Positions 16,246 to 25,252 of a stretch of DNA of 32,093 nt are shown piece by piece (within the stretch, counting starts at the first letter, position 1; each line of letters starts with the position of its first letter). The position numbers were made by a program, and so were the translations under genes. The DNA is from SAR202 cluster bacterium Casp-Chloro-G2. GTDB lineage: Bacteria > Chloroflexota > Dehalococcoidia > Lucifugimonadales > UBA3495. The stretch is taken from positions 1 through 32,093 of the forward strand of contig MUCI01000008.1 in NCBI GenBank assembly GCA_002816575.1, written 5' to 3'. The notes beneath the pieces are model-generated. The model was not told the origin of the DNA, did not search any database, and saw nothing but the letters and a program-made list of their open reading frames with translations.

Positions 16246-16923
16246 ATGTCTGAGGTCACCCGGCTTGAAGACGTCGTGGAGTTTGCCGAGAACCCGGAAC
16301 CGCGGTGCCCCTGCGTGCTGCTCCTAGATACCTCTGGCTCGATGCAGGGGGCGCCCATCGAGGCCCTGAACCGCGGCCTCCAAACTTTCAAAGACGACCT
16401 GATGCGCGACCCGGTGGCCCCCAAACGTGTTGAAGTTGCCCTGGTAACCTTCGACAACGACGTAACGGTGGTACAGGACTTTGTCACCGCCGACCGCTTC
16501 GAGGCCCCGAAACTGGATTGCCGGGGCATGACTCACATGGCCGCCGGCATAAACACCGCTCTCGACATGGTCCAGGCGCGAAAAGACCGCTACAACCAGT
16601 CGGGAGTCCCCTATTACCGCCCCTGGGTTTTCATGATCACCGACGGCCGTCCCCAGGGGGAGATGCCCGACTTCGTCGACCTGGCCGCCCAGCGCATCCA
16701 GGAGGAAGAGGCCACGAAGCGGGTGGTGTTCTTTGGCGTCGGCGTGGAGGGCGCCGACATCCCGGTCCTATCCGAGATTGTGGTGCGCACTCCCATGCGG
16801 CTTCGCGGACTGAATTTCAACGAGCTCTTCGTCTGGTTGTCCCGCAGCATGCAGGCGGTGTCCGGCTCCAAAGTGGGCGACTCGGTGGCGCTGCAGCCCC
16901 CAGGGTGGGCGGCGGTCGATTGA
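16246..16923 (+). CDS. TerY/YegL-like von Willebrand factor A domain protein
   Basis: This 225-residue protein is essentially one VWA domain. The metal-ion-dependent adhesion site is intact: DTSGS (D28, S30, S32), the Thr in the CRGMTHMAAGI segment, and the Asp in MITDGRPQGE. It has no signal peptide or membrane segment, so it acts in the cytoplasm. VWA proteins of this TerY/YegL type are encoded with a PP2C phosphatase and a protein kinase, exactly as here, and are thought to act as metal-dependent scaffolds in stress signalling. GGGAG lies 5 bases before the ATG. Its stop overlaps the predicted TTG start of the phosphatase (TTGA). Confidence 0.9.
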   Translation: MSEVTRLEDVVEFAENPEPRCPCVLLLDTSGSMQGAPIEALNRGLQTFKDDLMRDPVAPKRVEVALVTFDNDVTVVQDFVTADRFEAPKLDCRGMTHMAAGINTALDMVQARKDRYNQSGVPYYRPWVFMITDGRPQGEMPDFVDLAAQRIQEEEATKRVVFFGVGVEGADIPVLSEIVVRTPMRLRGLNFNELFVWLSRSMQAVSGSKVGDSVALQPPGWAAVD

Positions 16924-17750
16924 TCGCCAAGAGCCTTAGCTGGCTTAGAGACCGCCGGTCCGCCAGCCCCCGCTTTCCCGACGGCTTGGCCCCCTGGCGG
17001 GTGGTCGGAGCAAGCACTGCCGGCACCTCCCACCAAAAGTTGGGGCAGGCCTGTCAGGACGCCGCCGGTTGGGCGCTGGGTCCGGAGCGCAGCCTCATAG
17101 TTGCCGTGGCCGACGGCGCCGGGTCGGCATCCCATGGCGGCGAGGGCGCCCGCTTGGCCGTGTCCACCGCGGTGAACTTTCTCTCCAACCGCCGGACCCT
17201 TGGCTCGCCAAACGCTCAGAAAGACGCGCTGGTCTCAGCGTTGGAGCGTGCCCGGTCTGCGCTGCAATCGGATGCCGGGCGCCGGGGAGTTACGGCCAGG
17301 GACATGGCGACCACGCTGATCCTGTTGCAGGCCACGCCCGATTCCGTGGCCGCCCTCCAGGTGGGCGACGGCGCGGCGGTGGTAAACGCCCGGCAGAACG
17401 GGCCAACGGGCGTCACCAGTCCGCAGACCGGGGAATACATCAACGAGACCATGTTCATCACCGCGGCAGACGCCATGGATCACCACCAAACTGTCTGCCA
17501 CGGATACGGCCTCACCGGCGGCGCGGTATTCTCCGACGGCCTGCAGATGCTGGCCCTGAAGATGCCGGAGGGAACGCCCCATCCGCCATTCTTCGGTCCA
17601 TTGCTACGGTTCGTTGCCGATGCCACCGACGCCGGCCAGGCTGACGCTGCATTAAGGTCGTTCCTGGCCTCCCCGCGCGTGACCGGCCAGACCACTGACG
17701 ACCTGACCCTGGTGCTGTTCGCTTTGGACGCAAGTCCGGCTGGCGAATAG
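16920..17750 (+). CDS. PP2C-type protein phosphatase of the VWA-phosphatase-kinase triad
   Basis: The 276-residue protein has the PP2C metal-binding motifs: VADGAGSASHGGEGA, ATTLILLQ followed by QVGDGAAV, FSDGL and TTDDLTLVLF, each with its Asp. I start it at TTG 16920, which overlaps the VWA stop, because the longer frame upstream lies inside the VWA gene and no ATG fits before the conserved core. The protein corresponds to E. coli YegK in the YegL-YegK-YegI set and would remove phosphates placed by the kinase encoded next. Soluble and cytoplasmic. The start codon is uncertain; the family is not. Confidence 0.87.
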   Translation: MIAKSLSWLRDRRSASPRFPDGLAPWRVVGASTAGTSHQKLGQACQDAAGWALGPERSLIVAVADGAGSASHGGEGARLAVSTAVNFLSNRRTLGSPNAQKDALVSALERARSALQSDAGRRGVTARDMATTLILLQATPDSVAALQVGDGAAVVNARQNGPTGVTSPQTGEYINETMFITAADAMDHHQTVCHGYGLTGGAVFSDGLQMLALKMPEGTPHPPFFGPLLRFVADATDAGQADAALRSFLASPRVTGQTTDDLTLVLFALDASPAGE

Positions 17751-17765
17751 GCAAGGGCGGTTGAT

Positions 17766-19226
17766 TTGGCTTTTCAACTAAAGCGAGGGTCCACCGGCGA
17801 AGAGCTGGTTTTGCACGACGAAAACACCCTGGGAACCGGCGGCGAAGCAACCGTATATTCCCTGCCGAGCCACCCGTCGCTGGCGGCCAAGGTGTACCTA
17901 AAACCCAGCCCGGAACGCGCCGGCAAGCTGGTGGCGATGACCGCCCATCCCCCGGCTGAAACATCGCCTGCGGCCAACCCAGATATCGCTTGGCCCACGG
18001 ACCTCCTCTGGACCACCGGCCGAAAGAGCCAGATCGCCGGATTCCTGATGCCCAGGGTTGAAGGTATGGCCCCCATCATAGACATCTATTCACCCCACAC
18101 CCGGATCACCGCCCGCCCCTGGTTCGATTACCAGCTCCTGCTCAAGACCTGCGTCAACCTGGCCGAGGCGGTTGAGACGGCGCACCGGGGCGGCTATGTG
18201 ATCGGTGACCTGAACCACAGCAACGTCTTGGTGGCCGACGACGCACGCGTAACTTTGATCGACACGGACTCGTTTCAGGTGCGGGACCAAAGCGGGCAGG
18301 CGGTCTTCCTGTGTCCCGTTTACACGCCTGAATTCACGGCGCCGGAGCTGCACGCCCAGGGTCTGATCAAGACCGAACGCTCTTTGGCACAAGACAGTTT
18401 CGGCCTGGCAGTCCTAACGTTCTTGATGCTCATGGGCGGGGTGCACCCCTTCGCCGGCGTCCACCTGGGCAAGGGAGAGGTCCCGCCGCTGTTTTCGCGC
18501 ATCGCATCCGGTGACTTCCCCTACTCCCGAAACCGCCGCCCGATGATTTCTCCCGCGCCGGTGGCTTTGCCTTTCGAGACCCTGGCTCCGCCCGTGCAAG
18601 ACCTATTTCGCCGCTGCTTCGAGATCGGGCACGACGACCCCAGCCAGCGGCCCACACCCGTGGAATGGCGGGATACGCTGCTTTCGGCAGAGCAGGAATT
18701 GGCGGTCTGCGAAACCAATACACAGCACCGATTCAGCCCGCACCAAACCGCCTGTCCCTGGTGTATCCGAACGGCTCGATTGGGCGGCCGGGACCCGTTC
18801 CCGTCCAGCGAGGCGGTGTTGAACGGCCTACACAAGCGGCCCATACCGGTCCGCCGCACCCTGCCCCACGACCGGGTGCCTGGATGGCGGGTCCAAGAAC
18901 GTCAGATGCGCCGGGCGCGTGTCCGCACGCCCGTCAACATCAAGACCTGGCAATGGGCCGCGTTGGTCAGCCTTCTGTGGGTGGTGCTGCCCGGCATGTG
19001 GGCGCTGTCCTCATTCGTAGTTTCGGGACTGCTGGCTGCGACGGCATTGTTGGCGGCCATCTTCTACGGCATGACGGCGGCCATGGTCCCCGTCGCGGCC
19101 GGGATGGTCGGCTGGCGGAGCGTGGTGTCCGCCAGAAGGGGCGGCGGATGGATCGCCGCGTCAGTCTTGGGTCTGGCGGTCGGAAGCGGCCTGATCGGGC
19201 TGACATCGGTGCTGGCGTTTTACTGA
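17766..19226 (+). CDS. Atypical membrane-anchored protein kinase with zinc finger (YegI-like)
   Basis: The 486-residue protein has an N-terminal kinase domain: glycine loop GTGGEAT (23-29), ATP lysine K42, catalytic loop IGDLNHSN with D148 and N153, and metal-binding IDTDSF (D166, D168) in place of DFG. The APE-like PEFTAPELH follows. After the kinase domain a Cys/His cluster (C...H, then CPWC) near residues 318-338 looks like the zinc finger of this family. The C-terminus (about 390-486) has three or four membrane helices. The GDLN and DTDSFQ signatures fit YegI-type kinases paired with VWA and PP2C partners. TTG 17766 is chosen as start because AAGGGCGG lies 6 bases upstream. The substrate is unknown, possibly the VWA protein. 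Confidence 0.88.
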   Translation: MAFQLKRGSTGEELVLHDENTLGTGGEATVYSLPSHPSLAAKVYLKPSPERAGKLVAMTAHPPAETSPAANPDIAWPTDLLWTTGRKSQIAGFLMPRVEGMAPIIDIYSPHTRITARPWFDYQLLLKTCVNLAEAVETAHRGGYVIGDLNHSNVLVADDARVTLIDTDSFQVRDQSGQAVFLCPVYTPEFTAPELHAQGLIKTERSLAQDSFGLAVLTFLMLMGGVHPFAGVHLGKGEVPPLFSRIASGDFPYSRNRRPMISPAPVALPFETLAPPVQDLFRRCFEIGHDDPSQRPTPVEWRDTLLSAEQELAVCETNTQHRFSPHQTACPWCIRTARLGGRDPFPSSEAVLNGLHKRPIPVRRTLPHDRVPGWRVQERQMRRARVRTPVNIKTWQWAALVSLLWVVLPGMWALSSFVVSGLLAATALLAAIFYGMTAAMVPVAAGMVGWRSVVSARRGGGWIAASVLGLAVGSGLIGLTSVLAFY

Positions 19227-19262
19227 TTATGCTTCTGGAATCTTCGGAAGCTAGCCTAGACT

Positions 19263-21521
19263 TTGCTCAGGCCTGTGTATTATCATCTGATTACAGTGGT
19301 TGCTAAAGATCAGGTAACTTCGAAAGGCATCTCGACCCTTATCGAACGGGTCAGTACCTACCTGCCTGAAGACATCACCCGAGTGGTTGAGCAGGCTTAT
19401 TGGTTTGCGGACGAGTGCCACGAAGGCCAGATGCGCCAGTCTGGCGAACCATACATCGCCCACCCCCTAGAAACCGCCCTCTTCCTCGCCGACCTCCGCC
19501 TGGATTACCACACCATCGTTGCGGCCCTGCTCCACGACGTGGTTGAAGACTGCGACTGTTCACTGGATGATATTACTGAACGGTTCGGGCCGGAGGTGTC
19601 CAAGCTGGTGGATGGGGTCACCAAGCTGACCCGCATGGACGACAGGCTCCAACCCCCCGCCGAAGATGTGGCCGGCATGATTGACCATGCGGAGCATCTA
19701 CACGCCGAGAGCCTGCGCAAGATGCTCGTCTCCATGGCGGAAGACATCCGGGTGGTGTTGATCAAGCTGGCCGACCGCCTGCACAACATGAAGACCCTGG
19801 ACGCGCTGGCTCCGGAAAAGCGGAGACGAATCGCCCAGGAAACCTTGGATATTTACTCTCCCCTGGCCCACCGTTTGGGCATCTGGGAGATCAAGTGGCG
19901 GTTGGACGACTTGGCCTTCCGGCACCTGAACGAAGAGAAATACCATGAGATCTCCAAGATGCTGGCCTCCAAGCGCACCGAGCGTGAAGAGTACATCGAG
20001 AAGATATCCTCCACGTTGCTGAAAGAACTGGCCAACTACGGGATCACCGCCGAGGTTACCGGCCGGCCCAAAGGCATCTACAGCATCTACCGCAAGATCC
20101 AGAAATACCAGCTCCAGGGCAAGGCCATCGGAGACATCTATGACCTGTTCGCCCTGCGTGTCTTGGTAAACGAAACCGCCGATTGCTACCGGGCTTTGGG
20201 TGTGGTCCATCAACTGTGGCACCCCATCCCAGGGCAGTTCGACGACTACATCGGCAATCCCAAAGAGAACATGTATCAGGCCCTGCACACCACCGTCATC
20301 TGCGAAGGCGGCACCCCGTTGGAAGTGCAGATCAAGACCTATGAGCTGCACCGGATCGCGGAGTACGGCGTCGCGGCCCACTGGTCCTATAAAGAAGGCG
20401 AATCCGGCGACCAGCGCTTCGAAGAGAAGATGACCTGGCTCCGCCAGCTGCTGGAATGGCAGCGGGAGGTGACTGGAACGGCCGAGTTCATCGAATCGGT
20501 CAAACAAGACATCTTCCACGACCAGGTTTTCGTCTACACCCCCAAGGGACGGATCGTTGAACTTGCTTCCGGCTCCACACCGGTGGACTTCGCCTACAAG
20601 ATTCACACCGAGTTGGGTCACCGCTGTATCGGCGCCAAGGTAAACGGCAAGCTTGTCTCCCTGGACACTTCCTTAGAGAACGGAGACACCGTAGAGATCA
20701 TCGCCTCCAAGACCGAACGCGGTCCCAGCTTGGACTGGCTCAACCCCAACCGTGGTTACGTCCGCTCGGCCGGTGGCCGGCAGAACGTGCGCGCCTGGTT
20801 CCGCAAGCAGGAACGCAGCGCCAACATCCAGCGTGGAAAAGAAGTCATGCGGCGTGAGCTGCGGCGGCTGAACCAGAAGGTGGATGACGATGACATCGTC
20901 GCCCTGTTCAAGGTCGATTCCATGGACGACCTGTTGGCCAACCTGGGTTCCGGCAACATCGCCGAGAGTTTGCTGTCGCACCGGCTGGCCGAGATCGGTC
21001 ACGAGACCGCGGAACCGCTGTCCCAGCGGCGCAACGACCTGCCCCTGTCCAGTCCCAGCTCCGGCATCACCGTTCTCGGGGTTGGCGACCTGCTTATACG
21101 CATGGGCCGTTGCTGCAACCCCATTCCCGGCGACGAGATCATCGGCTTCATCACCCGCGCCCGCGGCGTGACCGTCCACAAGAAGGACTGCCCAAGCCTC
21201 CGCAATGAGGACGAGCCGGAGCGCTTGGTTGACGTTCAATGGGGCCGCGAACAACAACTCTATCCCGTTCGGGTCACCATGAAAGCCTACGACCGGGTTG
21301 GGCTGCTCCGCGACCTGACCGCCCTGGTCTCCAGCGAAGGCGTGAACATCGCCTCCGTGGTCACCGAAGAGTGGGCCGACGGCACGGTAACCATGGCCCT
21401 CACCTGCCACACCACCGGCCTGGACCAGCTCAACAAGCTGTTCTCCAAGCTGGAGGGCGTGCGTGGCTGCATCTCGGTAACCCGAGACCGTTCCAGCATG
21501 CCTGCCCCGTCCCGCAGCTAG
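19263..21521 (+). CDS. rel: Rel/SpoT-type (p)ppGpp synthetase/hydrolase
   Basis: This full-length long RelA/SpoT homologue (752 residues from TTG 19263) has an HD hydrolase domain with conserved H and HD residues (EPYIAHPLE, LLHDVVED), a synthetase domain (GRPKGIYSIYRKI, IYDLFALRVL, NMYQALHTTVI, EVQIKT), a TGS domain (about 420-480), a Cys-containing regulatory region (GRCCNPIPGDEI) and a C-terminal ACT domain. It makes or degrades the starvation alarmone. The synthetase charge motif reads QFDD (325-328), unlike the RxKD usual in bifunctional Rel/SpoT. A GTG at 19296 is an alternative start with a TATTAT box (19278-19283) just before it. It starts 36 bases after the kinase gene. Confidence 0.93.
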   Translation: MLRPVYYHLITVVAKDQVTSKGISTLIERVSTYLPEDITRVVEQAYWFADECHEGQMRQSGEPYIAHPLETALFLADLRLDYHTIVAALLHDVVEDCDCSLDDITERFGPEVSKLVDGVTKLTRMDDRLQPPAEDVAGMIDHAEHLHAESLRKMLVSMAEDIRVVLIKLADRLHNMKTLDALAPEKRRRIAQETLDIYSPLAHRLGIWEIKWRLDDLAFRHLNEEKYHEISKMLASKRTEREEYIEKISSTLLKELANYGITAEVTGRPKGIYSIYRKIQKYQLQGKAIGDIYDLFALRVLVNETADCYRALGVVHQLWHPIPGQFDDYIGNPKENMYQALHTTVICEGGTPLEVQIKTYELHRIAEYGVAAHWSYKEGESGDQRFEEKMTWLRQLLEWQREVTGTAEFIESVKQDIFHDQVFVYTPKGRIVELASGSTPVDFAYKIHTELGHRCIGAKVNGKLVSLDTSLENGDTVEIIASKTERGPSLDWLNPNRGYVRSAGGRQNVRAWFRKQERSANIQRGKEVMRRELRRLNQKVDDDDIVALFKVDSMDDLLANLGSGNIAESLLSHRLAEIGHETAEPLSQRRNDLPLSSPSSGITVLGVGDLLIRMGRCCNPIPGDEIIGFITRARGVTVHKKDCPSLRNEDEPERLVDVQWGREQQLYPVRVTMKAYDRVGLLRDLTALVSSEGVNIASVVTEEWADGTVTMALTCHTTGLDQLNKLFSKLEGVRGCISVTRDRSSMPAPSRS

Positions 21522-21615
21522 TCCCACCGCTCCAATGCCGCTTCCAGCAGACCTCCCGCTCCTTTGACCGGCGCGCCCCCCGGCATTATGTCTCACTGGA
21601 TATGTATTGGGTATG

Positions 21616-21621
21616 TATAAT
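21616..21621 (+). promoter_or_regulatory. Perfect -10 box ahead of the RidA-family gene
   Basis: TATAAT (21616-21621) lies 58 bases before the RidA-family ATG in an AT-richer stretch. No good -35 is present at 16-18 bases (TCACTG at 21593 is poor), so activity may need an activator. Confidence 0.4.
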
Positions 21622-21679
21622 GCGCCTCTGAGACATTGATAAGACATCAACTCGAAACGATCCACTTGGAGGTAGCGTT

Positions 21680-22069
21680 ATGCCAGACAGAAAACCTGTG
21701 GTCCCAGCCGGGAGCACCCCCAACCCCGCCCTGTCCGCCGGAGTAGTGGTCGGCGATCTGCTCTTCGTCTCGGGCCACGTGGCCATAGACGGCAGCGGCA
21801 AAGTGGTCGGCGTGGGCGACGCCGAGGCCCAGACCCGTCAGGTGATGGACAACATCAAGGGAGTGGTATCCGCCGCCGGAGGCAAGATGGAGGATGTGGC
21901 CAAGATAACCTGCTTCCTGACCGACATCGCCAACTACGGCGCCTACAGCAAGGTCCGGGCCGAGACCTGGCCCAAGGACCCGCCCGCCAGCTCCACGGTG
22001 GTGGTCGCCGGGCTCGTCCGCCCGGAACTGCTGGTCGAAGTAGAGGCGATCGTCCGCCTGCCTGATTAA
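21680..22069 (+). CDS. RidA/YjgF/YER057c-family protein lacking the deaminase arginine
   Basis: The 129-residue protein spans the whole RidA fold: LSAGVVVGDLLFVSG near the start, QVMDNIKGVV, the CFLTDIANY strand and the C-terminal VEVEAIVRLPD. RidA enzymes hydrolyse reactive enamine/imine intermediates using an Arg in a PAR(S/T) motif. Here that motif reads PPASS with Ser104 in the Arg position, so classical imine deaminase activity is not expected and it probably belongs to another Rid subgroup. GGAGGT (21668-21673) sits 6 bases before the ATG, fixing the start. The gene stands alone between its own -10 box and a strong terminator. Confidence 0.9.
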   Translation: MPDRKPVVPAGSTPNPALSAGVVVGDLLFVSGHVAIDGSGKVVGVGDAEAQTRQVMDNIKGVVSAAGGKMEDVAKITCFLTDIANYGAYSKVRAETWPKDPPASSTVVVAGLVRPELLVEVEAIVRLPD

Positions 22070-22086
22070 CCAGACCCGGCTCTAGG

Positions 22087-22130
22087 AAAGGTCCGTCCAG
22101 ATCTTGATTCTGGACGGACCTTTTTGTTTT
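22087..22130 (+). terminator. Strong intrinsic terminator after the RidA-family gene
   Basis: A perfect 15-bp stem (22087-22101 with 22109-22123), a 7-nt loop TCTTGAT and a T-rich tail follow the stop codon by 17 bases. It separates the plus-strand block from the convergent TRAP gene. Confidence 0.93.
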
Positions 22131-22153
22131 CTAACGACAGCGGCCTGCCATTA

Positions 22154-23641
22154 TCAGCCGGACCGCGCTCCCTTTGCCTGGTCCGGAAGCCAGGTCGCCA
22201 GTTCTGGGAAGGCAATCACCAAGCCAATGACAACCATCATGCATAGCATAAATGGCATGACGCCCACGAAGACGTCGTTAATCGTGCCCGTCTTTGCCAG
22301 CACCCCTTCATAGAGCGACAACTCCCGGTCGGTGTCCTGCCGCGCCCCGTGGAGCACGTAGAGAGCCATGCCCTGGGGAGGGCTGATCTGGGCGGCCTCA
22401 AGCAGGATGACCATGATTATCCCGAACCACAGCTTGTCCACCCCGGCCTCGTTCAACACCGGAATCAGGATCGGCAGCGTGGTCAGCATCATGGAGTAAC
22501 TCTCCATGAACGTCCCCAACACCAGGTAGAACACCACCAAGACCAACACCAACTGCACCTGGTTCAGGTCGAACTGGGCCACCCATTCAGGCATGTCCAC
22601 CGATATCCTCACCGCGGCAAAGGCGAACTGCAATGTGAACGCCGCCATCAGGATCAACGCGATCATGGCGGAGGTCCGGACGGTCGAGATGGTGGCCTCC
22701 CGCAGGATGCGCAGCATCTCCCCCAGGTTCTGGCGGACCTGACCGGGGTAGACCGGTCTGGAAGCCCGGATCTCGGCCAGCCACATCATCACCGGCCTCG
22801 GGAGGAACGGCAAGCTCAACAACCAACCGGCGGCCAGGCTCACGAACAACATGCTCGAATTCCCAGCGAAGGCCAACAGGAACGCTCCGGTCACTCCGGT
22901 CGCCGCCGCCTCGGTGGGCGTGGCAATGCCAAAGTAGATGCTGCCCAACACTGCGAAGACCAGAAAGCCGATGGGGAGGAGGCTGAACAGACCCACGAAC
23001 CGCAACCGCCAGGAAGATGGTGATTCCCTGGGCGCGATGCCCGGCCAGATCTTGGCGGATATGCCGATCATGATCATGTATGAAACGGCCAATATAGCCC
23101 CGGGAACGAACCCGGCAAGGAAGAGCCGTCCCACCGATTCGCCGACCATCAACCCGTACAGCACCAGTCCGATGCTGGGCGGGATCAGGATGCCCAAGGT
23201 GCCGCCGGCGGCGAGAGAGCCAATCACCAAACGCTCGTTGTAGCCCCGCTGGCGGAAGGCGGGAAGGGCCACCCGGCTGATGGTGGCGGCGGTGGCCACG
23301 CTGGAACCCGCACAGGCGGCGAACACGGCACAAGATGCGATATTGCTATGGATCAGCCCGCCGGGGATGAACGTCAACCACCGGGACAGGACAACGTACA
23401 TCCGCTCGGCGATGCCGCTGCGGAGGACCAATTCCCCCATTAGGATGAACAGCGGGATGGCGATCAGGACGAAGTTGGTGCTGCCTTCCCACGCCCGATT
23501 GCCCATGATATTCCAGAGGTTGGGGTTTCCAAGGTTGAAGAACTTCATGATGAGCAGCGCCAGTGTTCCCAGCGCACCGGCGACATACAGGCCGCCCATG
23601 AAAAAGGCGCCCATCATAGTAAAAGCGGCCGCGATCGCCAT
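22154..23641 (-). CDS. dctM: TRAP transporter large permease (DctM family)
   Basis: The 495-residue protein has about 12 or more membrane helices and the DctM core: AIPLFILMGELVLRSGIAER, then AACAGSSVATAATISRVALP, GTLGILIPPS, IATPTEAAATG, and near the C-terminus EAAQISPPQGM. It would be the Na+- or H+-coupled transport subunit of a tripartite carrier for organic acids or similar solutes. A central insert (about 275-320) makes it longer than the usual 425-430 residues. No small permease (DctQ) or solute-binding protein (DctP) lies next to it; the genes on either side are unrelated. ATG 23641 has GGAG about 11 bases upstream; the adjacent ATGs at residues 9 and 10 are alternatives. Confidence 0.9.
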   Translation of the reverse strand: MAIAAAFTMMGAFFMGGLYVAGALGTLALLIMKFFNLGNPNLWNIMGNRAWEGSTNFVLIAIPLFILMGELVLRSGIAERMYVVLSRWLTFIPGGLIHSNIASCAVFAACAGSSVATAATISRVALPAFRQRGYNERLVIGSLAAGGTLGILIPPSIGLVLYGLMVGESVGRLFLAGFVPGAILAVSYMIMIGISAKIWPGIAPRESPSSWRLRFVGLFSLLPIGFLVFAVLGSIYFGIATPTEAAATGVTGAFLLAFAGNSSMLFVSLAAGWLLSLPFLPRPVMMWLAEIRASRPVYPGQVRQNLGEMLRILREATISTVRTSAMIALILMAAFTLQFAFAAVRISVDMPEWVAQFDLNQVQLVLVLVVFYLVLGTFMESYSMMLTTLPILIPVLNEAGVDKLWFGIIMVILLEAAQISPPQGMALYVLHGARQDTDRELSLYEGVLAKTGTINDVFVGVMPFMLCMMVVIGLVIAFPELATWLPDQAKGARSG

Positions 23642-23888
23642 CGAAAGTTCGTCTCCGGACCTGCGGATTCGGTTGCTCTAACTGGGTATACCGGCTTCGG
23701 GTCAAGAGGTACGGGACTCGTTTATTACGAGGGGAATGCCTGGCGAGTGCCCCACGGCGATCGCTGACAGGACCATACAGGAACGGTACGGATGGAGACA
23801 GCCGATTGTCAATGACATTTGTTGTCGGCGTGGGACCCGAAACTGCGCCTCATACCATCGGCGGAACGCCATTCGGCCGGGGAAAGGG

Positions 23889-25226
23889 TCAGTCGTCGGC
23901 CGGGGCCGGGGCAGGGGTGGTTGAAATGGTGTCTTCCCAGTTGGGAATCAGTATGCGGTTGGTCGGTTCCATCGACATGATGACTGTGGCCCCGGCCAAG
24001 CTGGTTAGGGTGGAGACCAGGATGGTCGCGGTGTAGGAGTCGAACAGCCAGAAGAGGGCGCCGCCCACCCAGGCGCCCATGGCCATGCCCGAGCCGGCGC
24101 CGAACTGTTGCCAGCCGAAGGATGAACCCATCGGCCCGCGGCCAAAATACTGGCGGTTTATCACAGGGAAGGCCGATCCCTCGCCGCCGTAGCCGATGCC
24201 GAAGATCACCGCGAACATGTAGAACTGCCAAGGCTCCTGCGCCCAAAAAAGCATCAATACCGGCAGCCCCTGCCACACAAAAGCGGTGGCCATGGTGCCC
24301 CGGGCGCCGATGTAATCGGAGATGACCGGAGTAAGGAATCTGGTGGTCACGCTAACCAGGGCCAAGGTGCTGAGGACTCCCGCGGCCGTCACCTGATTCA
24401 CACCCGCCAGCACGGCGATGGGGATGATGTATATGATGACGATCGCGTGGCTAACGCAACCCAGGAAATGGATCGACACCAGCTTCCAAAAGGTGTGCGT
24501 CGATTGCATACTGGTGCGGAACGCCTTGACCCGTGCCCGCTCTCCCACCGGGTCCCGCTTCGTGATCAGGGGTTCCGAGTCAGGCGCGCCGAAAGCCCTG
24601 CCGCCGATGTCCGAAGGCTGGTTCCGGAAGAAGGCCATCAAGAGCACCATGATGATGCCGCCGACGACGGCGATGGACCAGAACGCCGATTTCCAGGAAG
24701 CTTCCGTAAGCAGAATGCTGACCACGATGGCCATCACCGCCGGGCCAAGTCCGTGGGACGCCTGTAGGAAGCCCACCCCATAACCGAGGTGGGTGCGGAA
24801 CCAATAGGAGGCGGTGGTGATGATCGGGACGTTGAAACAGGCTTGGGCCACCCCCAAGAACAGTCCGTAGGATATCCAGAGGTGCCAAACTTCGGACACA
24901 ACCCCGGTCATCGCCGCCCCGACGGCGAAGGTGAAAACGCCAACCATGATGACCTTGCGCGCGCCGTAACGGTCGGTGCAGATGCCACTGAGAGGCGCCA
25001 ATAGCGCGCCGGTGATACTGGCCAAGGAGTAGGCCAAGGTGACGGTGGCCGGGCTCCAGCCCATATCATCCTGCAACGGTACGATGAGCACGCCGAACGC
25101 CTGCCGGATGGACCCGCCAGCCATGTGCATGAAAGCCGCGATGGCGATGACGATCCAGGCGTAATGGATCCGGCTGGTCAGGCCGAACGCAGCTTTATTT
25201 GTGATTCGTAACATAAACAGGGCCAT
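23889..25226 (-). CDS. MFS transporter, monocarboxylate/oxalate-formate carrier-like
   Basis: About 445 residues in twelve membrane helices with a central cytoplasmic loop near residue 220. The N-terminal half carries GVLIVPLQDDMGWS and the loop 2-3 motif GICTDRYGARKVIMVG, typical of the monocarboxylate-porter-like MFS group. Substrate is unknown; a carboxylate would fit the neighbouring aldolase and TRAP genes. The frame can extend to TTG 25253, but that TTG is the first half of a TTGACA box, so I prefer ATG 25226 (GGTAGG upstream). ATG 25214 is also possible if the TTGACA is a true -35. A perfect inverted repeat lies immediately upstream. Confidence 0.88.
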   Translation of the reverse strand: MALFMLRITNKAAFGLTSRIHYAWIVIAIAAFMHMAGGSIRQAFGVLIVPLQDDMGWSPATVTLAYSLASITGALLAPLSGICTDRYGARKVIMVGVFTFAVGAAMTGVVSEVWHLWISYGLFLGVAQACFNVPIITTASYWFRTHLGYGVGFLQASHGLGPAVMAIVVSILLTEASWKSAFWSIAVVGGIIMVLLMAFFRNQPSDIGGRAFGAPDSEPLITKRDPVGERARVKAFRTSMQSTHTFWKLVSIHFLGCVSHAIVIIYIIPIAVLAGVNQVTAAGVLSTLALVSVTTRFLTPVISDYIGARGTMATAFVWQGLPVLMLFWAQEPWQFYMFAVIFGIGYGGEGSAFPVINRQYFGRGPMGSSFGWQQFGAGSGMAMGAWVGGALFWLFDSYTATILVSTLTSLAGATVIMSMEPTNRILIPNWEDTISTTPAPAPADD

Positions 25227-25252
25227 TCTGCGCCTACCGTATACCCATGTCA

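Noticed and set aside
19698-21665. Two minus-strand open frames of 307 and 330 codons opposite rel
   Set aside because: The plus strand encodes a complete, well-conserved Rel; the antisense products show no family features.
23642-23720. TTGACC as a -35 for the TRAP gene
   Set aside because: At 16-18 bases the only -10 candidate (GTTAGA) matches 2 of 6 positions.
23806-23836. Inverted repeat in the gap between the MFS and TRAP genes as an MFS terminator
   Set aside because: Pairing is short and interrupted, and no T-run follows on the minus strand.
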